Assembly: GCA_016192035.1 (NCBI GenBank)
Contig: JACPUW010000043.1
Location: 19,044 to 83,043, forward strand
Source: Bacteroidota bacterium
GTDB taxonomy: Bacteria > Bacteroidota > Bacteroidia > CAILMK01 > JACPUW01
Length of the DNA: 64,000 nucleotides
Direction of reading: 5' to 3'
In this document: positions 1 to 8,971 of the stretch, in pieces
Numbering within the stretch: the first letter of the stretch is position 1
Layout of the letters: every line of letters begins with the position of its first letter
The notes under the pieces: generated by a model
Seen by the model: the letters and a program-made list of their open reading frames with translations, nothing else
What the model was told of the DNA's origin: nothing
Database searches by the model: none
Program-made: the position numbers and the translations under genes

Positions 1-252
1 GAGGTAGCCACCGCCTACCCCAACCCCACCAGTGGCAATGCCCTGCTGCCCATTACGCTGCAAGCCCCCACAGCGGTTCGGGTGCAGGTAACCGATATGC
101 TGGGCCGCGAGGTGCACAGCGCCGACCTGGGCCTGTTGCCCGCCGGCACGGCCAATGTGGAGCTAAAAACCAGCGGACTGAACAGCGGCATGTACCTATA
201 TAAGGTATTTGTGGGCAAGGGATACCTAAGCGGTAACCTGATGGTGGAGTAG
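1..252 (+). CDS. C-terminal fragment of a T9SS-secreted protein (5' end outside window)
   Basis: The window opens inside a reading frame that runs 83 codons to a TAG at 250-252. It contains the hallmark of the Por/T9SS C-terminal sorting domain: a YPNPTSG start, a central MLGREV strand, the GLNSGMYLYKV strand and a short terminal strand ending in MVE. Such domains direct proteins through the outer membrane by the type IX system and are removed at the surface. The last ~240 bp are almost identical to the end of the delta-60 repeat gene at 1671-3176, so this gene is probably its paralogue, but the cargo part cannot be seen. A strong hairpin terminator follows 28 bases after the stop. Confidence 0.85.
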   Translation, partial: EVATAYPNPTSGNALLPITLQAPTAVRVQVTDMLGREVHSADLGLLPAGTANVELKTSGLNSGMYLYKVFVGKGYLSGNLMVE

Positions 253-253
253 G
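13..253 (+). repeat. Copy 1 of a ~240-bp direct repeat encoding a T9SS sorting domain
   Basis: Bases 13-253 align without gaps to 2937-3177 (constant offset 2924). I see only two differences, near position 70 (A versus G) and near 119 (C versus T, silent). Identity stops a few bases after the shared TAG stop and just before the YPNP motif, so the repeat unit is exactly the sorting domain. Confidence 0.9.
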
Positions 254-280
254 ACAGAAGGCATTTTACAATGATTTAGG

Positions 281-322
281 CACAATGCCCACCGTAGTAC
301 CACGGTGGGCATTGTGGTTTTT
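281..322 (+). terminator. Rho-independent terminator
   Basis: A perfect 15-bp inverted repeat (281-295 with 302-316, six-base loop) is followed by a run of five T. It lies 28 bp after the stop of the first gene and ends that transcript. Confidence 0.85.
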
Positions 323-610
323 GGCCAGTTATATAAATTATATCCATAATCCCCAGAAGGGTGTACCCAAACCAAAGTCGGTTGTAAACTGCCGACCAAA
401 AAGGGTAAAAATTACTAAAATGCCCCAAGGGTGGTGAAGGTCAAGAATACCCTAGGGGGTGTTTGGATTTTTTAATGCTAATCTTCAGGCTATCTTTTTT
501 GTATTGAATAGGGTAATGACTAATATTGGGCTACAATGTTTGAATTCCCCGGCTGATGACTATACTATTTGTTTTCTATCCATCAACACCCATAAAAAAA
601 TTATTAAGCA
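323..610. other. Intergenic region, no gene seen
   Basis: About 290 bases, AT-rich, between the terminator and the lipoprotein start at 611. I see no conserved RNA or confident promoter; TACTATTTG near 570-578 is one base away from the spacing of the Bacteroidota -7 element and may serve the 611 gene. Confidence 0.4.
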
Positions 611-1663
611 ATGATAAATATAGTCTTATGGCTAGTCTTACTGCTGTTTACCTTTTGGGGGCTGTCTTGCCACCGGCCCGAACCGCCCGAGGGGTTCGAC
701 TGGTACCAGGCCCTGGTGAAACGGGAAATATCCTATGGCGAACTGGAAGAACCCGCCTGCTATGACAAGGAGTGGCAGGTGGGAATGATAATCTATCCCA
801 ATTATTTCGCTTTTAAGTACGACACCGCAAACCTATGCCCCATATATATGTCGGTTCAAGACAGCCCCACTGCCTGGGTGGCCTACTGCAGGTGGGATTG
901 GCGCGAGGGCGAGAAAGAGTTTGGACTCTATTCAGATTTGCTCCATGCCTATGTCTATAACCTGAAAACCCGGGAGTTGGTGGACCTGGGCCTAATAAAT
1001 TATGGCCGCAATCTTGACTTAGGGGGCAACAAGGTGATATACTCCTATATGGACCAAGGGATACTGTTCGATTTAGAAACCCGTGGCTTCACCCCCATTG
1101 GTATTGCTACCATTTATAATGACATTAGCCCTAAGGGGGCCAAGGTGTTCTTTAGGGCTGCTGCCACCAATGGGCCCTTTGAGCGGTCCAAGGCCTACAT
1201 ATGCCGCACCAATGACCTGGGGGTGCTGCACGAGTTTGAACCGGCGGATATGGGTCAGGCCAATTGGCTCAATGATTCGGTCATGCTGTTCGTAATTGGC
1301 CAATCGTCGGTGATGCAGTATTTTAACGTGCGCACCGGAGAGACGGGCGAGTATGGGCGCACCACGGCCAATCATTTTATGGACTTTATGGCCGTATCGC
1401 CCGAGGGCCGCTTTGTGTATGGCAACAATGCCTACTGGATAGACCTGGCCAGGGGAACCATTTCATCGTTTGATGACCTGCACCCGCCCTGCCACGACAG
1501 GAGCTATGTGTTTGACTGCGTGCTGCCCAATGGACAGTTGGTGGTGCCCCGGCAGTACTACCTGCTTGATAGCGTGGCCCGCACCTGCACCTACCAGGCC
1601 TACATTCATATGTTTAACCCCGATGGCACCCAGGAGCGCAGGGTGGAGCTTAGGCTCCCATAA
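611..1663 (+). CDS. Putative lipoprotein, beta-propeller-like
   Basis: A 350-residue protein. The N terminus has a hydrophobic stretch of about 17 residues ending in WGLSC, which fits a degenerate lipobox with Cys20 as the lipidated residue. The rest has repeating short strands with Asp/Gly turns (for example YNLKTRELVDLG, DLETRGFTPIG, DISPKGAKVFF, VSPEGRFVYG), a pattern seen in WD40/TolB-like propellers, so an extracytoplasmic propeller lipoprotein is the best guess. No catalytic motif is visible. It is followed after 7 bp by the delta-60 repeat gene, so the two are probably co-transcribed. No specific function can be assigned. Confidence 0.7.
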   Translation: MINIVLWLVLLLFTFWGLSCHRPEPPEGFDWYQALVKREISYGELEEPACYDKEWQVGMIIYPNYFAFKYDTANLCPIYMSVQDSPTAWVAYCRWDWREGEKEFGLYSDLLHAYVYNLKTRELVDLGLINYGRNLDLGGNKVIYSYMDQGILFDLETRGFTPIGIATIYNDISPKGAKVFFRAAATNGPFERSKAYICRTNDLGVLHEFEPADMGQANWLNDSVMLFVIGQSSVMQYFNVRTGETGEYGRTTANHFMDFMAVSPEGRFVYGNNAYWIDLARGTISSFDDLHPPCHDRSYVFDCVLPNGQLVVPRQYYLLDSVARTCTYQAYIHMFNPDGTQERRVELRLP

Positions 1664-1670
1664 GTAATAA

Positions 1671-3176
1671 ATGCCCTTGAAAACCATGCGTACATTATTG
1701 AATCTTTGCGTGTTGACCAGTGGCAATGACCAGCTTTGCGCCAATTCTGCCCACAAGTGGTTCTTTTCAGCATTTCTGGGCCTTATGATTTGCCATAGCG
1801 GTAGGGCCAGCGGCCAGGCGGGCTTGCTGGACCCCAGCTTTGAGGTAGGGTTTACCGGAAGAAATCAGGCCATATTGGATATCCACGTGCTACCTAACGA
1901 AAAAATACTGGCCACCGGCCTGTTTACCGAGTATAACGGCCAGGCGTTTAAGCGGATCGTGCGTTTGCAGCCCGATGGCCAAATAGACTCATCGTTTGAC
2001 CCCGGCAAGGGGGCGAACGGCAGCATTTGGGACCTTGCCGTGCAGGCCGATGGCAAAGTGGTGGTGGCAGGTGATTTTAGCAAATTTGACGGCCGCGCCC
2101 GCCCGGGTATCGCCCGTCTCCATGCCGACGGTAGCCTGGATACTGCTTTTCATCCTGATTTTGGGCCAAATACCTTCATTTATGCCATGGCCGTTCAAGC
2201 GGATAATAAAATAGTGATTGGCGGATACATGGAAGACTTGGATGATATAGAAATGCCATATTTAATCAGGTTACAGCCAGATGGCAGTATAGACATGTTG
2301 TTCGATCCATTTTTAATTAATCGTCCACCAAATTTTATGGTCATTCAGAAAGATGGGAAATTCTTGCTTGGTGGTAGCCTTTCTATGCTAAATATTTCGG
2401 ATAATGCGTACTTAATCAGGCTCAATTCGGACGGCAGTTTAGACAGTTTGTATAAAATAGGTAGAGGGTTAAATTATCGGGTAACTTCTGCCGCCACACT
2501 CAAAAGTGGAAAAATACTTGCCGGAGGCTGGTTCACCAAAGTCCAAGGAGCCAGCAGGAATTTTATAGTGCAATTGAATGCCGATGGCAGCTTGGATACG
2601 CTTTTTAACCCAATCCTTGGGCCCAATGACATTGTGAATGGATTGGCCGTGCAGGAAGACGGTAAAATACTGGTGGTTGGTGATTTTACTGAGTACGATG
2701 GTGTTTCGCGCCGCTTTATAGCCAGGTTGCATCCTGATGGCAGCTTGGATCCTTCCTTTCACCACAAGGATGTGGGCTTGGTGGGCCTTTTGATAGCCGT
2801 TGGCCTGCAGCAGGATGGCAAGATGGTGGTAGGAGGGGATTATAATGATTTGGATAATAATGAGTTGAATCTTGTTCGCCTGCACAATGACCATACGGGT
2901 ATAGTGGAATCATGGGTACCACTGGCAGAGATGCATGCCTACCCCAACCCCACCAGTGGCAATGCCCTGCTGCCCATTACGCTGCAAGCCCCCGCAGCGG
3001 TTCGGGTGCAGGTAACCGATATGCTGGGCCGCGAGGTGCATAGCGCCGACCTGGGCCTGTTGCCCGCCGGCACGGCCAATGTGGAGCTAAAAACCAGCGG
3101 ACTGAACAGCGGCATGTACCTATATAAGGTATTTGTGGGCAAGGGATACCTAAGCGGTAACCTGATGGTGGAGTAG
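1671..3176 (+). CDS. Delta-60 repeat protein with T9SS C-terminal sorting domain
   Basis: A 501-residue protein. After a hydrophobic segment (about residues 29-43) with a likely signal-peptide cleavage after the SGQA region, it has about seven delta-60 repeats: units of about 55-60 residues with the signatures LQPDGQIDSSFDPG, AVQADGKVVVAGDF, LHADGSLDTAFHPDFG. Such repeats are thought to form a propeller-like surface domain. From about residue 420 comes the T9SS domain starting at YPNPTSG. Initiation may be at residue 1 or Met6; the signal sequence is unusually far from either. The protein is predicted to be exported to the cell surface. Its sorting domain is nearly identical at DNA level to that of the gene at the window's left edge. 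Confidence 0.85.
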   Translation: MPLKTMRTLLNLCVLTSGNDQLCANSAHKWFFSAFLGLMICHSGRASGQAGLLDPSFEVGFTGRNQAILDIHVLPNEKILATGLFTEYNGQAFKRIVRLQPDGQIDSSFDPGKGANGSIWDLAVQADGKVVVAGDFSKFDGRARPGIARLHADGSLDTAFHPDFGPNTFIYAMAVQADNKIVIGGYMEDLDDIEMPYLIRLQPDGSIDMLFDPFLINRPPNFMVIQKDGKFLLGGSLSMLNISDNAYLIRLNSDGSLDSLYKIGRGLNYRVTSAATLKSGKILAGGWFTKVQGASRNFIVQLNADGSLDTLFNPILGPNDIVNGLAVQEDGKILVVGDFTEYDGVSRRFIARLHPDGSLDPSFHHKDVGLVGLLIAVGLQQDGKMVVGGDYNDLDNNELNLVRLHNDHTGIVESWVPLAEMHAYPNPTSGNALLPITLQAPAAVRVQVTDMLGREVHSADLGLLPAGTANVELKTSGLNSGMYLYKVFVGKGYLSGNLMVE

Positions 3177-3177
3177 G
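2937..3177 (+). repeat. Copy 2 of the T9SS sorting-domain repeat
   Basis: Partner of bases 13-253, same length, no gaps, two substitutions. The flanks on both sides are unrelated. Confidence 0.9.
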
Positions 3178-3200
3178 TTAGCCCTTAAAGCACTAAAAAT

Positions 3201-3233
3201 AAAAAGGCCCGGTCGGTATGATCGGGCCTTTTT
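3201..3233. terminator. Bidirectional terminator between convergent genes
   Basis: Perfect 11-bp stem (3201-3211 with 3223-3233) of the form AAAAAGGCCCG/CGGGCCTTTTT, giving a T-run on both strands. It sits between the (+) gene ending at 3176 and the (-) gene ending at 3262. Confidence 0.85.
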
Positions 3234-3261
3234 GATTTTATATGATTGGTTTTGGAGTGAA

Positions 3262-4296
3262 CTAGAATCCATCAAGCAGGCGTATGCCCACTTGAAAAGT
3301 ATAGAGTTCTGGGCCTTTGTCCTTTTCAAAAAATTGGGTAAGCGGGTAATTGGCAAAAAAGGTAAAGTTTCGGTAGCCCAGCCTTGCTATTATATCTGCT
3401 CGCCAGGGGTTTATGTTGTAGTGGTCCCTGATTTTGCTGTCGTAGGAATCGCTGTTGAGCACGTATTCCTGTTTGGCCTTACTGTATAGCCTAAACCCAC
3501 CCTGTGCACCAAAAGCCAGGCTTAGGCCCTTTTTCTTTAGGGGTGATGTATGTAACTCAAGCATAAGGGGAAGGGTGAGGTATCCCGCGTTCAATTTGTT
3601 TTTTTCAAATTTCCGGTCATCTGTCAGGGTAGCCCAGGTCCCATTTTGGTCAAAATCTAGGGTAATGGGGTTTCTCCAAGCAAAGTGGTTGAATGTGACC
3701 CCCATGCCGGTTACTATGGCTGCATGTCCCTTGGCAAATCCTATGGCCTGCTCAAAAAAGTTGAAATTAAATACCAGTGATTTTGAGTAGTCCAGATCAA
3801 AATTTGGGTCTTCGCGGGCCAACCGGTTGTTGCTGTTGATAAACCAATTGGTTCCCAGTTCTAGGCCATCCCAGTGGGCCTTGGCTTTGTCCTCCTTGTC
3901 CCATTCTATGGTTTTGGTTTCGTTTCTGCCCCTGTCATCTTTATTTCTCTCCTCCTTCATTTCTTTGGCCTCCCGTTCTATCCGTCTGCGCAGTTCCTCA
4001 GCTTCCAGCCGTATGCGTTCGGCCTCTTTGTGCAGGGAGTCCACGTAGCGGCTGCGCTCCAGCGAATCGGGAAAATCAATGGGGGGTATCTCTATCAGGA
4101 TTTCTTCTTCCAGTATTTCAATTTGTTCAAGGGAATCCAACATATCATCAATATTGATTTCATTGTTTCCCTTAGATACTTTAGGGTTGGTAATGATGAT
4201 AATGGTTTTGCCACCGGCTATGATACGGGTGGTGTCTTGGGCCCAGGCGCTGCCATAGAGTGCCGCGCTGATCATGATTAGGCTAAGTGTTCGCAT
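3262..4296 (-). CDS. Outer-membrane beta-barrel protein with periplasmic coiled coil (PorT-like fold)
   Basis: 344 residues with a clear signal peptide (MRTLSLIMISAALYGSAWA, cleavage before QDTT). Residues ~50-125 are acidic and then heptad-like (ERIRLEAEELRRRIEREAKE), predicting a charged coiled coil. The C-terminal ~210 residues alternate hydrophobic and polar residues in barrel fashion (FNFNFFEQAIGFAKGHAAIV, YLTLPLMLELHTSPL), typical of the Bacteroidota outer-membrane-barrel family. It lies downstream of an anti-sigma and an ECF sigma gene on the same strand, after 293 bp of non-coding DNA, an arrangement seen repeatedly in this phylum. It may be a target or sensor of that sigma system. 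Confidence 0.75.
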   Translation of the reverse strand: MRTLSLIMISAALYGSAWAQDTTRIIAGGKTIIIITNPKVSKGNNEINIDDMLDSLEQIEILEEEILIEIPPIDFPDSLERSRYVDSLHKEAERIRLEAEELRRRIEREAKEMKEERNKDDRGRNETKTIEWDKEDKAKAHWDGLELGTNWFINSNNRLAREDPNFDLDYSKSLVFNFNFFEQAIGFAKGHAAIVTGMGVTFNHFAWRNPITLDFDQNGTWATLTDDRKFEKNKLNAGYLTLPLMLELHTSPLKKKGLSLAFGAQGGFRLYSKAKQEYVLNSDSYDSKIRDHYNINPWRADIIARLGYRNFTFFANYPLTQFFEKDKGPELYTFQVGIRLLDGF

Positions 4297-4589
4297 CGGT
4301 ATTGTTATCTTGGTTTTGTGCCCTTTCTACGCGGCAGTGGTTCCATAGGTTACAAGTGGTGCCATATTTTTTGGCTGCACCATTCACGGGCACCAGGGGT
4401 GTGTACATTTTTGCTGGGTGGGAATGAGGCGAGCAGTGGCCAAATACTTAGTGCTAAGTTGTGGGTATTTCGCAGTAAAAGAATAGGATAGGTTAAGCAA
4501 TGCCGTGAGCGGGCTGCACCGGCCATGCCTGCGCCGTGGCCACTAGGGGTCTTGTGTTCATTGGGGAGTTTCGCCCTAATAGAGCCGGT

Positions 4590-5705
4590 TTATTTGGCCC
4601 GGGCTGAACGCTCTATGCCAAAATTGCCAATGTGGAAACCATAAAAAACCCGCCCATTGCGGTTTTCCTCGCGGTAGTCCACCTTGTCAGGTAGTACTTC
4701 GTTAATTCCCAGCGCCATGGCTTTCATGTAGTCGTTTTCCCTCAACCGGCCATCTTCCACCTGGTCTTGGTCCAGCACATTGCGTTTTATCACCATGCCG
4801 GCGTAGTCCCAAATGCCTATGGCTTGGTCGCCCATATACTCAGGTTCGGTTTTTGGCTTTTCCATGTGGGTATTGATACCTGCGTCTGTTTGCGCAAAAG
4901 CCCAGAAATCGCTGGTCCACTGACCGTTCCATAGTTCCTGTATAAAAAGGCTATCCGTAGCCGGGAGTTCTGGCCACACTTGGTCCATTTGATGGTGCGT
5001 GGGGGGGTATGCGTGCTCCGTGGCTCCCTTGCCATCAGGCATTGGATTATTTTGTCTGTTGTCTGCCGTCATGCCTACCGGTAGGTCTGTGTCCACAACG
5101 CTTGGCAATTGGCCCGGACTGGATGCTAGGCCTTGAAATGTGGCGTCCTGCCCCTTGTCATTCGTTTGTTTGGGGCTGGCGGTTTCTTCTGCCAAATGGG
5201 TATTTGTGGTATGGGCAGGTTGGCGGAGTATATAGCCTATTCCCAAAAGCAGTAGTAGGCTGGCGGCCACGGCCATCCACGGCCATAGTGACACCGTGGC
5301 TGGCTGCTTTTTCAACCTGCCTTTATTGGGCATATATATGGCGGGAGCTTGTAGATATGCCCTGCCATACAGGTCATGGGCTTTCTTCAAGGCAGGGTCT
5401 TTCTTTAGCCTTTTGGCCAGTAGTTCAGACCTCTTGCCATCCAGCAGGCCTTCATGTTTGGCTATGAGTAGGTCATCGGCAGCCGAACCACTCAGGCTAC
5501 CGGCGTCCTTTTTTAGCGTAGCGGGGTTGGGGTACGCCACCATGCCCACACGCAGGGTAGGCACTTGGGCCATACCATCCAGTTCGTTTTTCACCTGGGG
5601 ATTAACTTGAAGATAAGTCAATAAATCGGCAACCTGCCCCGGGCTGAGCTTGCCTTCTAGGTAGTCTAGCAGCCACGCCTGATAATTGTCTTGATCTATG
5701 TTCAT
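4590..5705 (-). CDS. Membrane-anchored anti-sigma factor-like protein
   Basis: 371 residues. The N-terminal ~60 residues (YLEGKLSPGQVADLLTYL) resemble the short cytoplasmic domain of Bacteroidota anti-sigma proteins. A single membrane segment follows near residues 143-160 (LWPWMAVAASLLLLLGIGYI), then a low-complexity periplasmic region and a C-terminal domain of unknown fold. Its ATG overlaps the stop of the ECF sigma gene by 4 bp (ATGA), so the two are translationally coupled. The family role is to hold the sigma factor at the membrane until an envelope signal arrives; the signal here is unknown. Confidence 0.75.
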   Translation of the reverse strand: MNIDQDNYQAWLLDYLEGKLSPGQVADLLTYLQVNPQVKNELDGMAQVPTLRVGMVAYPNPATLKKDAGSLSGSAADDLLIAKHEGLLDGKRSELLAKRLKKDPALKKAHDLYGRAYLQAPAIYMPNKGRLKKQPATVSLWPWMAVAASLLLLLGIGYILRQPAHTTNTHLAEETASPKQTNDKGQDATFQGLASSPGQLPSVVDTDLPVGMTADNRQNNPMPDGKGATEHAYPPTHHQMDQVWPELPATDSLFIQELWNGQWTSDFWAFAQTDAGINTHMEKPKTEPEYMGDQAIGIWDYAGMVIKRNVLDQDQVEDGRLRENDYMKAMALGINEVLPDKVDYREENRNGRVFYGFHIGNFGIERSARAK

Positions 5706-6187
5706 GCCACCATTTCTATTTTGCCTATGAATTCCTTGAGTGCCTTGCGGGCCCTGAAAATGTACACCTTTACTTGGCTCTCGTTCAGGTTGGTTATTTG
5801 TCCTATTTCGTCATAGCTATACCCTTCATAGTCCCTAAGCATCACCACGGTTTTCTGTATGGTAGGTAGCTGGTTGAGTGCATGTTCCAATACTTCCTGT
5901 ATGTCAAAGTTGCCCTCATTGCCCAGGTGCCAGGGTTCATCGGCCAGGTCTAGCCCCACGCTCATTTTGTTTCGGCGCAGGTGGTCAATCATGGTGCGGT
6001 AACCCACTGAAAATAAATAGGATTTTGCGGTATCATATTGCACATCGTCCACGTGTCTCCATATCTTTTCAAACGTATCCTGCACCACGTCTTGCGCCGA
6101 ATCGGCGTTGCGCATGCTTTTCACCACAAACCTGTATAGGCTGTCGGCGTACAAATCAACCGTTTTGTTGTACTCGGCGGTGGTCAT
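5702..6187 (-). CDS. ECF-type RNA polymerase sigma factor
   Basis: 161 residues, the usual size of an extracytoplasmic-function sigma factor. Region 2 is seen at residues ~20-70 (DVVQDTFEKIWRH), and region 4 at ~105-155, with a helix-turn-helix in YSYDEIGQITNLNESQVKV followed by an Arg/Lys-rich recognition helix. It is the first gene of a probable operon with the anti-sigma gene. Upstream on the same strand (about 6205-6232) are two GTAAC-containing blocks, which could form an autoregulated promoter; this is only suggestive. Confidence 0.9.
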   Translation of the reverse strand: MTTAEYNKTVDLYADSLYRFVVKSMRNADSAQDVVQDTFEKIWRHVDDVQYDTAKSYLFSVGYRTMIDHLRRNKMSVGLDLADEPWHLGNEGNFDIQEVLEHALNQLPTIQKTVVMLRDYEGYSYDEIGQITNLNESQVKVYIFRARKALKEFIGKIEMVA

Positions 6188-6266
6188 GCTTCCTTATGGG
6201 CGTGTTACGCGCCACGGCTACAAAGGTTACAACCGGGCAAAAAAAAATTGCACAAGCGTTAAGCGG

Positions 6267-6785
6267 CTAATCCTGAAGCCGATCTAAGGCCTGGTGGGCA
6301 TCCATTACCCACTGGCGCAGATAGACGGGCAGGGCACTGGTATCATTGTCCATCATATAGAAGAACTTTTTGTTGTCTTTTTCAACCCCCAGGTATATGC
6401 CACCCTGGTCGGCACAGTCTGGGCAACCCAGCACATGTTCCGTTTCATCCCACAATTCTGAGGGAATGTTGGCCACTAATTGCAAGGCCAAATCGGTATC
6501 CACAGTGTTGATTTTCTTGAAATTACCTTGATAATGCGCTTCCTGGCTGGGGTAACTTGGGTTGGCATCCTGTTTCATCTGCCCACTGCGGTCCAGGCGG
6601 TACATGGCCAGGCAGTCACTGCCTCCACAAAAACCATAGAACCTTCCAAAGGTTACCTTTCGGTAGGGCAAGTGTATGTCTGTGCTGTCAGGGGTGCGGC
6701 ATCCCGCGAGAAGTAGTACAAGTATCAGGATGCCAAATGCTTGACAAATGGGTTTAGCGGCACTAAATGAATTTCTAAATGGCAT
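6267..6785 (-). CDS. Putative lipoprotein of unknown function
   Basis: 172 residues. A hydrophobic segment ends in the strong lipobox LLAGC, giving a mature lipoprotein from Cys29. The mature part has three further cysteines: GFCGGSDC and CPDC (the latter a CxxC). No family is recognised. It is a single gene, 79 bp upstream of the sigma gene on the same strand. Confidence 0.7.
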   Translation of the reverse strand: MPFRNSFSAAKPICQAFGILILVLLLAGCRTPDSTDIHLPYRKVTFGRFYGFCGGSDCLAMYRLDRSGQMKQDANPSYPSQEAHYQGNFKKINTVDTDLALQLVANIPSELWDETEHVLGCPDCADQGGIYLGVEKDNKKFFYMMDNDTSALPVYLRQWVMDAHQALDRLQD

Positions 6786-6862
6786 TTTTTTTTGGATAAA
6801 ATTGCCGGTGTCAATGCCAATGCATCAAGGCTGGTTGCACCCAGCCTAAAGGAGAGCCCGCA

Positions 6863-7750
6863 TTATTTTGATAACCTGGGAAACACGTGCCTTTCGCTGT
6901 GGTAACTTGACCGCACCATGGGGCCTGACTCCACATACTCTATGCCCATGCCTTCGCCTACTTCCTTGTAGTGCGCAAATACATCGGGATGTACGTACTC
7001 CGCTACCTCCAGGTGCAGGTAGGTGGGCTGCAGGTATTGGCCTATGGTCACCACGTCGCACCCATGTTCCATCAGGTCTTTCATTATGGTGTAAACCTCC
7101 TCTTTTGTTTCGCCCAACCCCACCATAAATCCTGATTTTGTGCGCATTCCAGATTTTTTTGTGCGCTGGATTTGATCAAGGCTCCGTTGATAATTGGCCT
7201 GGGGGCGCACTTTTCTATAGAGACGTTCCACGGTTTCCATATTGTGGGAAATCACTTCAGGTTTAGCTTCTATCACAAGCTGTAAAGAGTCCCATTTGCC
7301 CTTAAAATCTGGAATCAATACCTCAAGTGTGGTATGTGGACTTAACCGTTTTACCTCCCGTATGGTCCTGGCCCAGATGGATGCTCCGCCATCGGGCAGT
7401 TCATCCCTGTTCACAGAGGTGATTACGCAGTGCTTTACCTCCATCATTTTCACCGCATTGGCTACCCTTTCAGGTTCTTCTTCATCCAGTACGGTGGGCC
7501 TACCCGTAGCCACCGCGCAAAAATTGCAGGAGCGGGTACAGACGTTGCCCAGTATCATAAAGGTAGCCGTACCTGCATTCCAGCATTCGCCCAGGTTGGG
7601 GCAGTGCCCATCTTGGCATATGGTATGCAGGCTGTTATCATCAACCAGTCTCTTTACATGTTTATATTTCTGCCCCAGTGGCAATTCCACGCTCAGCCAC
7701 TTCGGTTTTCTCTTGAGTTGACGTTCTTCTATTACAGGTAGTTCTATCAC
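6863..7750 (-). CDS. lipA: Lipoyl synthase
   Basis: 295 residues, the normal length. This radical-SAM enzyme inserts two sulfurs into protein-bound octanoyl groups to make lipoate for the 2-oxoacid dehydrogenases and glycine cleavage system. The auxiliary-cluster cysteines are C45, C50 and C56 ([12 protein letters not shown]), the SAM-cluster motif is C71, C75, C78 (CTRSCNFC), and the C-terminal RSSYHS supplies the conserved serine ligand. Other landmarks are DELPDGGA and [10 protein letters not shown]. The gene lies 21 bp downstream of an outer-membrane protein gene on the same strand and may be co-transcribed with it. Confidence 0.97.
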   Translation of the reverse strand: MIELPVIEERQLKRKPKWLSVELPLGQKYKHVKRLVDDNSLHTICQDGHCPNLGECWNAGTATFMILGNVCTRSCNFCAVATGRPTVLDEEEPERVANAVKMMEVKHCVITSVNRDELPDGGASIWARTIREVKRLSPHTTLEVLIPDFKGKWDSLQLVIEAKPEVISHNMETVERLYRKVRPQANYQRSLDQIQRTKKSGMRTKSGFMVGLGETKEEVYTIMKDLMEHGCDVVTIGQYLQPTYLHLEVAEYVHPDVFAHYKEVGEGMGIEYVESGPMVRSSYHSERHVFPRLSK

Positions 7751-7771
7751 GGGTTTCTTGTAGTTAAAGCA

Positions 7772-8506
7772 TCACCACCGGTTGCCTATCATCAACACGG
7801 CATATAGGTTCACAAACAAAAAATCATTTTGAGCAAAGGCCATTATAGGTACCCTTTGGCCAAAGAAATCCAACATAACCCCGGTTTCCAATGACTTGAA
7901 CTGATGGTCGCGGCTACCCCACTCAAAACTTAAAGCGGCCTTGCCACTAATGCCAGGCCTAAACTCCAGTTCATTGATTCCTTTGTTCCACCGAGCCTCG
8001 CCATAAAATTGGGTGGCGTAGAAGTGTTGGTCTGGATCAAAACGCACCTCCACGGTCTTGTTGTCCACTGGGTCGCTCACCAAGTAGTAAATCGGCTTGA
8101 GCAATCCCAGGTTTATGCCTGCACTGTAGTGAAAATTAACCCTCACGCTCATGGAGTTGATATAGTCGGCCAGTATGCGCTGCCTACCGTACATGGCCCT
8201 TAACACCCCCATAGAGAACTGCTTGCCAAACACAAAGGACCTGGCTCCGGTGTTTCGGTACTTAAATTCCCTGTCGTGTTTCATACTGGCCACAAAATCT
8301 ACCTCGTACTGTTTTTTCACATAATAGGTCTTGTTGCGCGTGAGCTTGGCGCCAAGGGTGGTACCTAAGGTATGTAAGCCCAAACCAAACTGAAAATCAT
8401 TGTTGTATATCCTACTGCTTCCGTCAGGATTGTACTGTGCCACAGCACTGTGGGCCAGTAAGCCAAACAGTAGTGCGATAACCGGTGCAGGGCGTGTTAG
8501 GGGCAT
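7772..8506 (-). CDS. Conserved outer-membrane protein of unknown function
   Basis: 244 residues with a signal peptide cleaved near SAVAQ. The mature protein is rich in alternating aromatic/hydrophobic strands (FVFGKQFSMGVLRAMYG, FHYSAGINLGLLKPIYY, GISGKAALSFEWGS) and ends in an aromatic residue (NRW), all consistent with a beta barrel inserted by the Bam machinery. No functional motif is recognised. A perfect -7 promoter element lies just upstream on its strand. Confidence 0.65.
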   Translation of the reverse strand: MPLTRPAPVIALLFGLLAHSAVAQYNPDGSSRIYNNDFQFGLGLHTLGTTLGAKLTRNKTYYVKKQYEVDFVASMKHDREFKYRNTGARSFVFGKQFSMGVLRAMYGRQRILADYINSMSVRVNFHYSAGINLGLLKPIYYLVSDPVDNKTVEVRFDPDQHFYATQFYGEARWNKGINELEFRPGISGKAALSFEWGSRDHQFKSLETGVMLDFFGQRVPIMAFAQNDFLFVNLYAVLMIGNRW

Positions 8507-8515
8507 GTGCTAAGG

Positions 8516-8523
8516 CAAATTTA
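8516..8523 (-). promoter_or_regulatory. Bacteroidota -7 element for the gene starting at 8506
   Basis: On the minus strand the bases read TAAATTTG, a perfect TAnnTTTG, only about 9 bp from the start codon, implying a very short or absent leader. A possible -33 TTG (minus strand, 8548-8550) is spaced somewhat too far (24 bp). Confidence 0.45.
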
Positions 8524-8542
8524 TTCCATTTACATTTACGGC

Positions 8543-8959
8543 ATGGACAACACTAAGCTCACATCAAAGGTTGGTTACTTAGGAAATCTTAGGACTGAAA
8601 TGGTGCATTTGGCATCGGAATCTAGGGTATGCACCGATGCGCCGCCAGACAACCACGGGCTGGGCCAGGCATTTTCGCCCACCGATTTGGTAGCCACGGC
8701 ATTGGCTTCGTGTATGATGACCGTTATGGGCATTAGGGCGCGCGACATGGGCTTGAATATGGAAGGGAGCCTGGCTTATGTTAGAAAGGAAATGTATGCC
8801 AACCCCAGAAGGATAGGAGAAATCCATATAGTACTGGAAATACGCGGCATAGATGATGAAAGGAGCCAAAAAGTGCTAAGGCAGATAGGCTTGTCGTGCC
8901 CAGTGGCCAAAAGCCTACACCCTGAACTACAGCAGGTAATTGATTTTCAATTTGTATAA
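8543..8959 (+). CDS. OsmC/Ohr-family peroxidase-like protein
   Basis: 138 residues from the ATG at 8543; an upstream in-frame ATG at 8507 would add residues with no family counterpart and overlap the divergent promoter. OsmC-family hallmarks are the FSPTDLVATALASCMMT segment with Cys57 and the later LSCPVAKSLHPEL with the second cysteine, which in this family reduce organic hydroperoxides. An extra Cys30 lies in a VCTDAPPDN segment. The protein is cytoplasmic and stands alone between two divergent or convergent genes. Confidence 0.85.
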   Translation: MDNTKLTSKVGYLGNLRTEMVHLASESRVCTDAPPDNHGLGQAFSPTDLVATALASCMMTVMGIRARDMGLNMEGSLAYVRKEMYANPRRIGEIHIVLEIRGIDDERSQKVLRQIGLSCPVAKSLHPELQQVIDFQFV

Positions 8960-8971
8960 TACAAGCCCAAG

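Noticed and set aside
6828..6847. Perfect 7-bp hairpin after lipA
   Set aside because: No T-run on the lipA strand, so not a convincing terminator.
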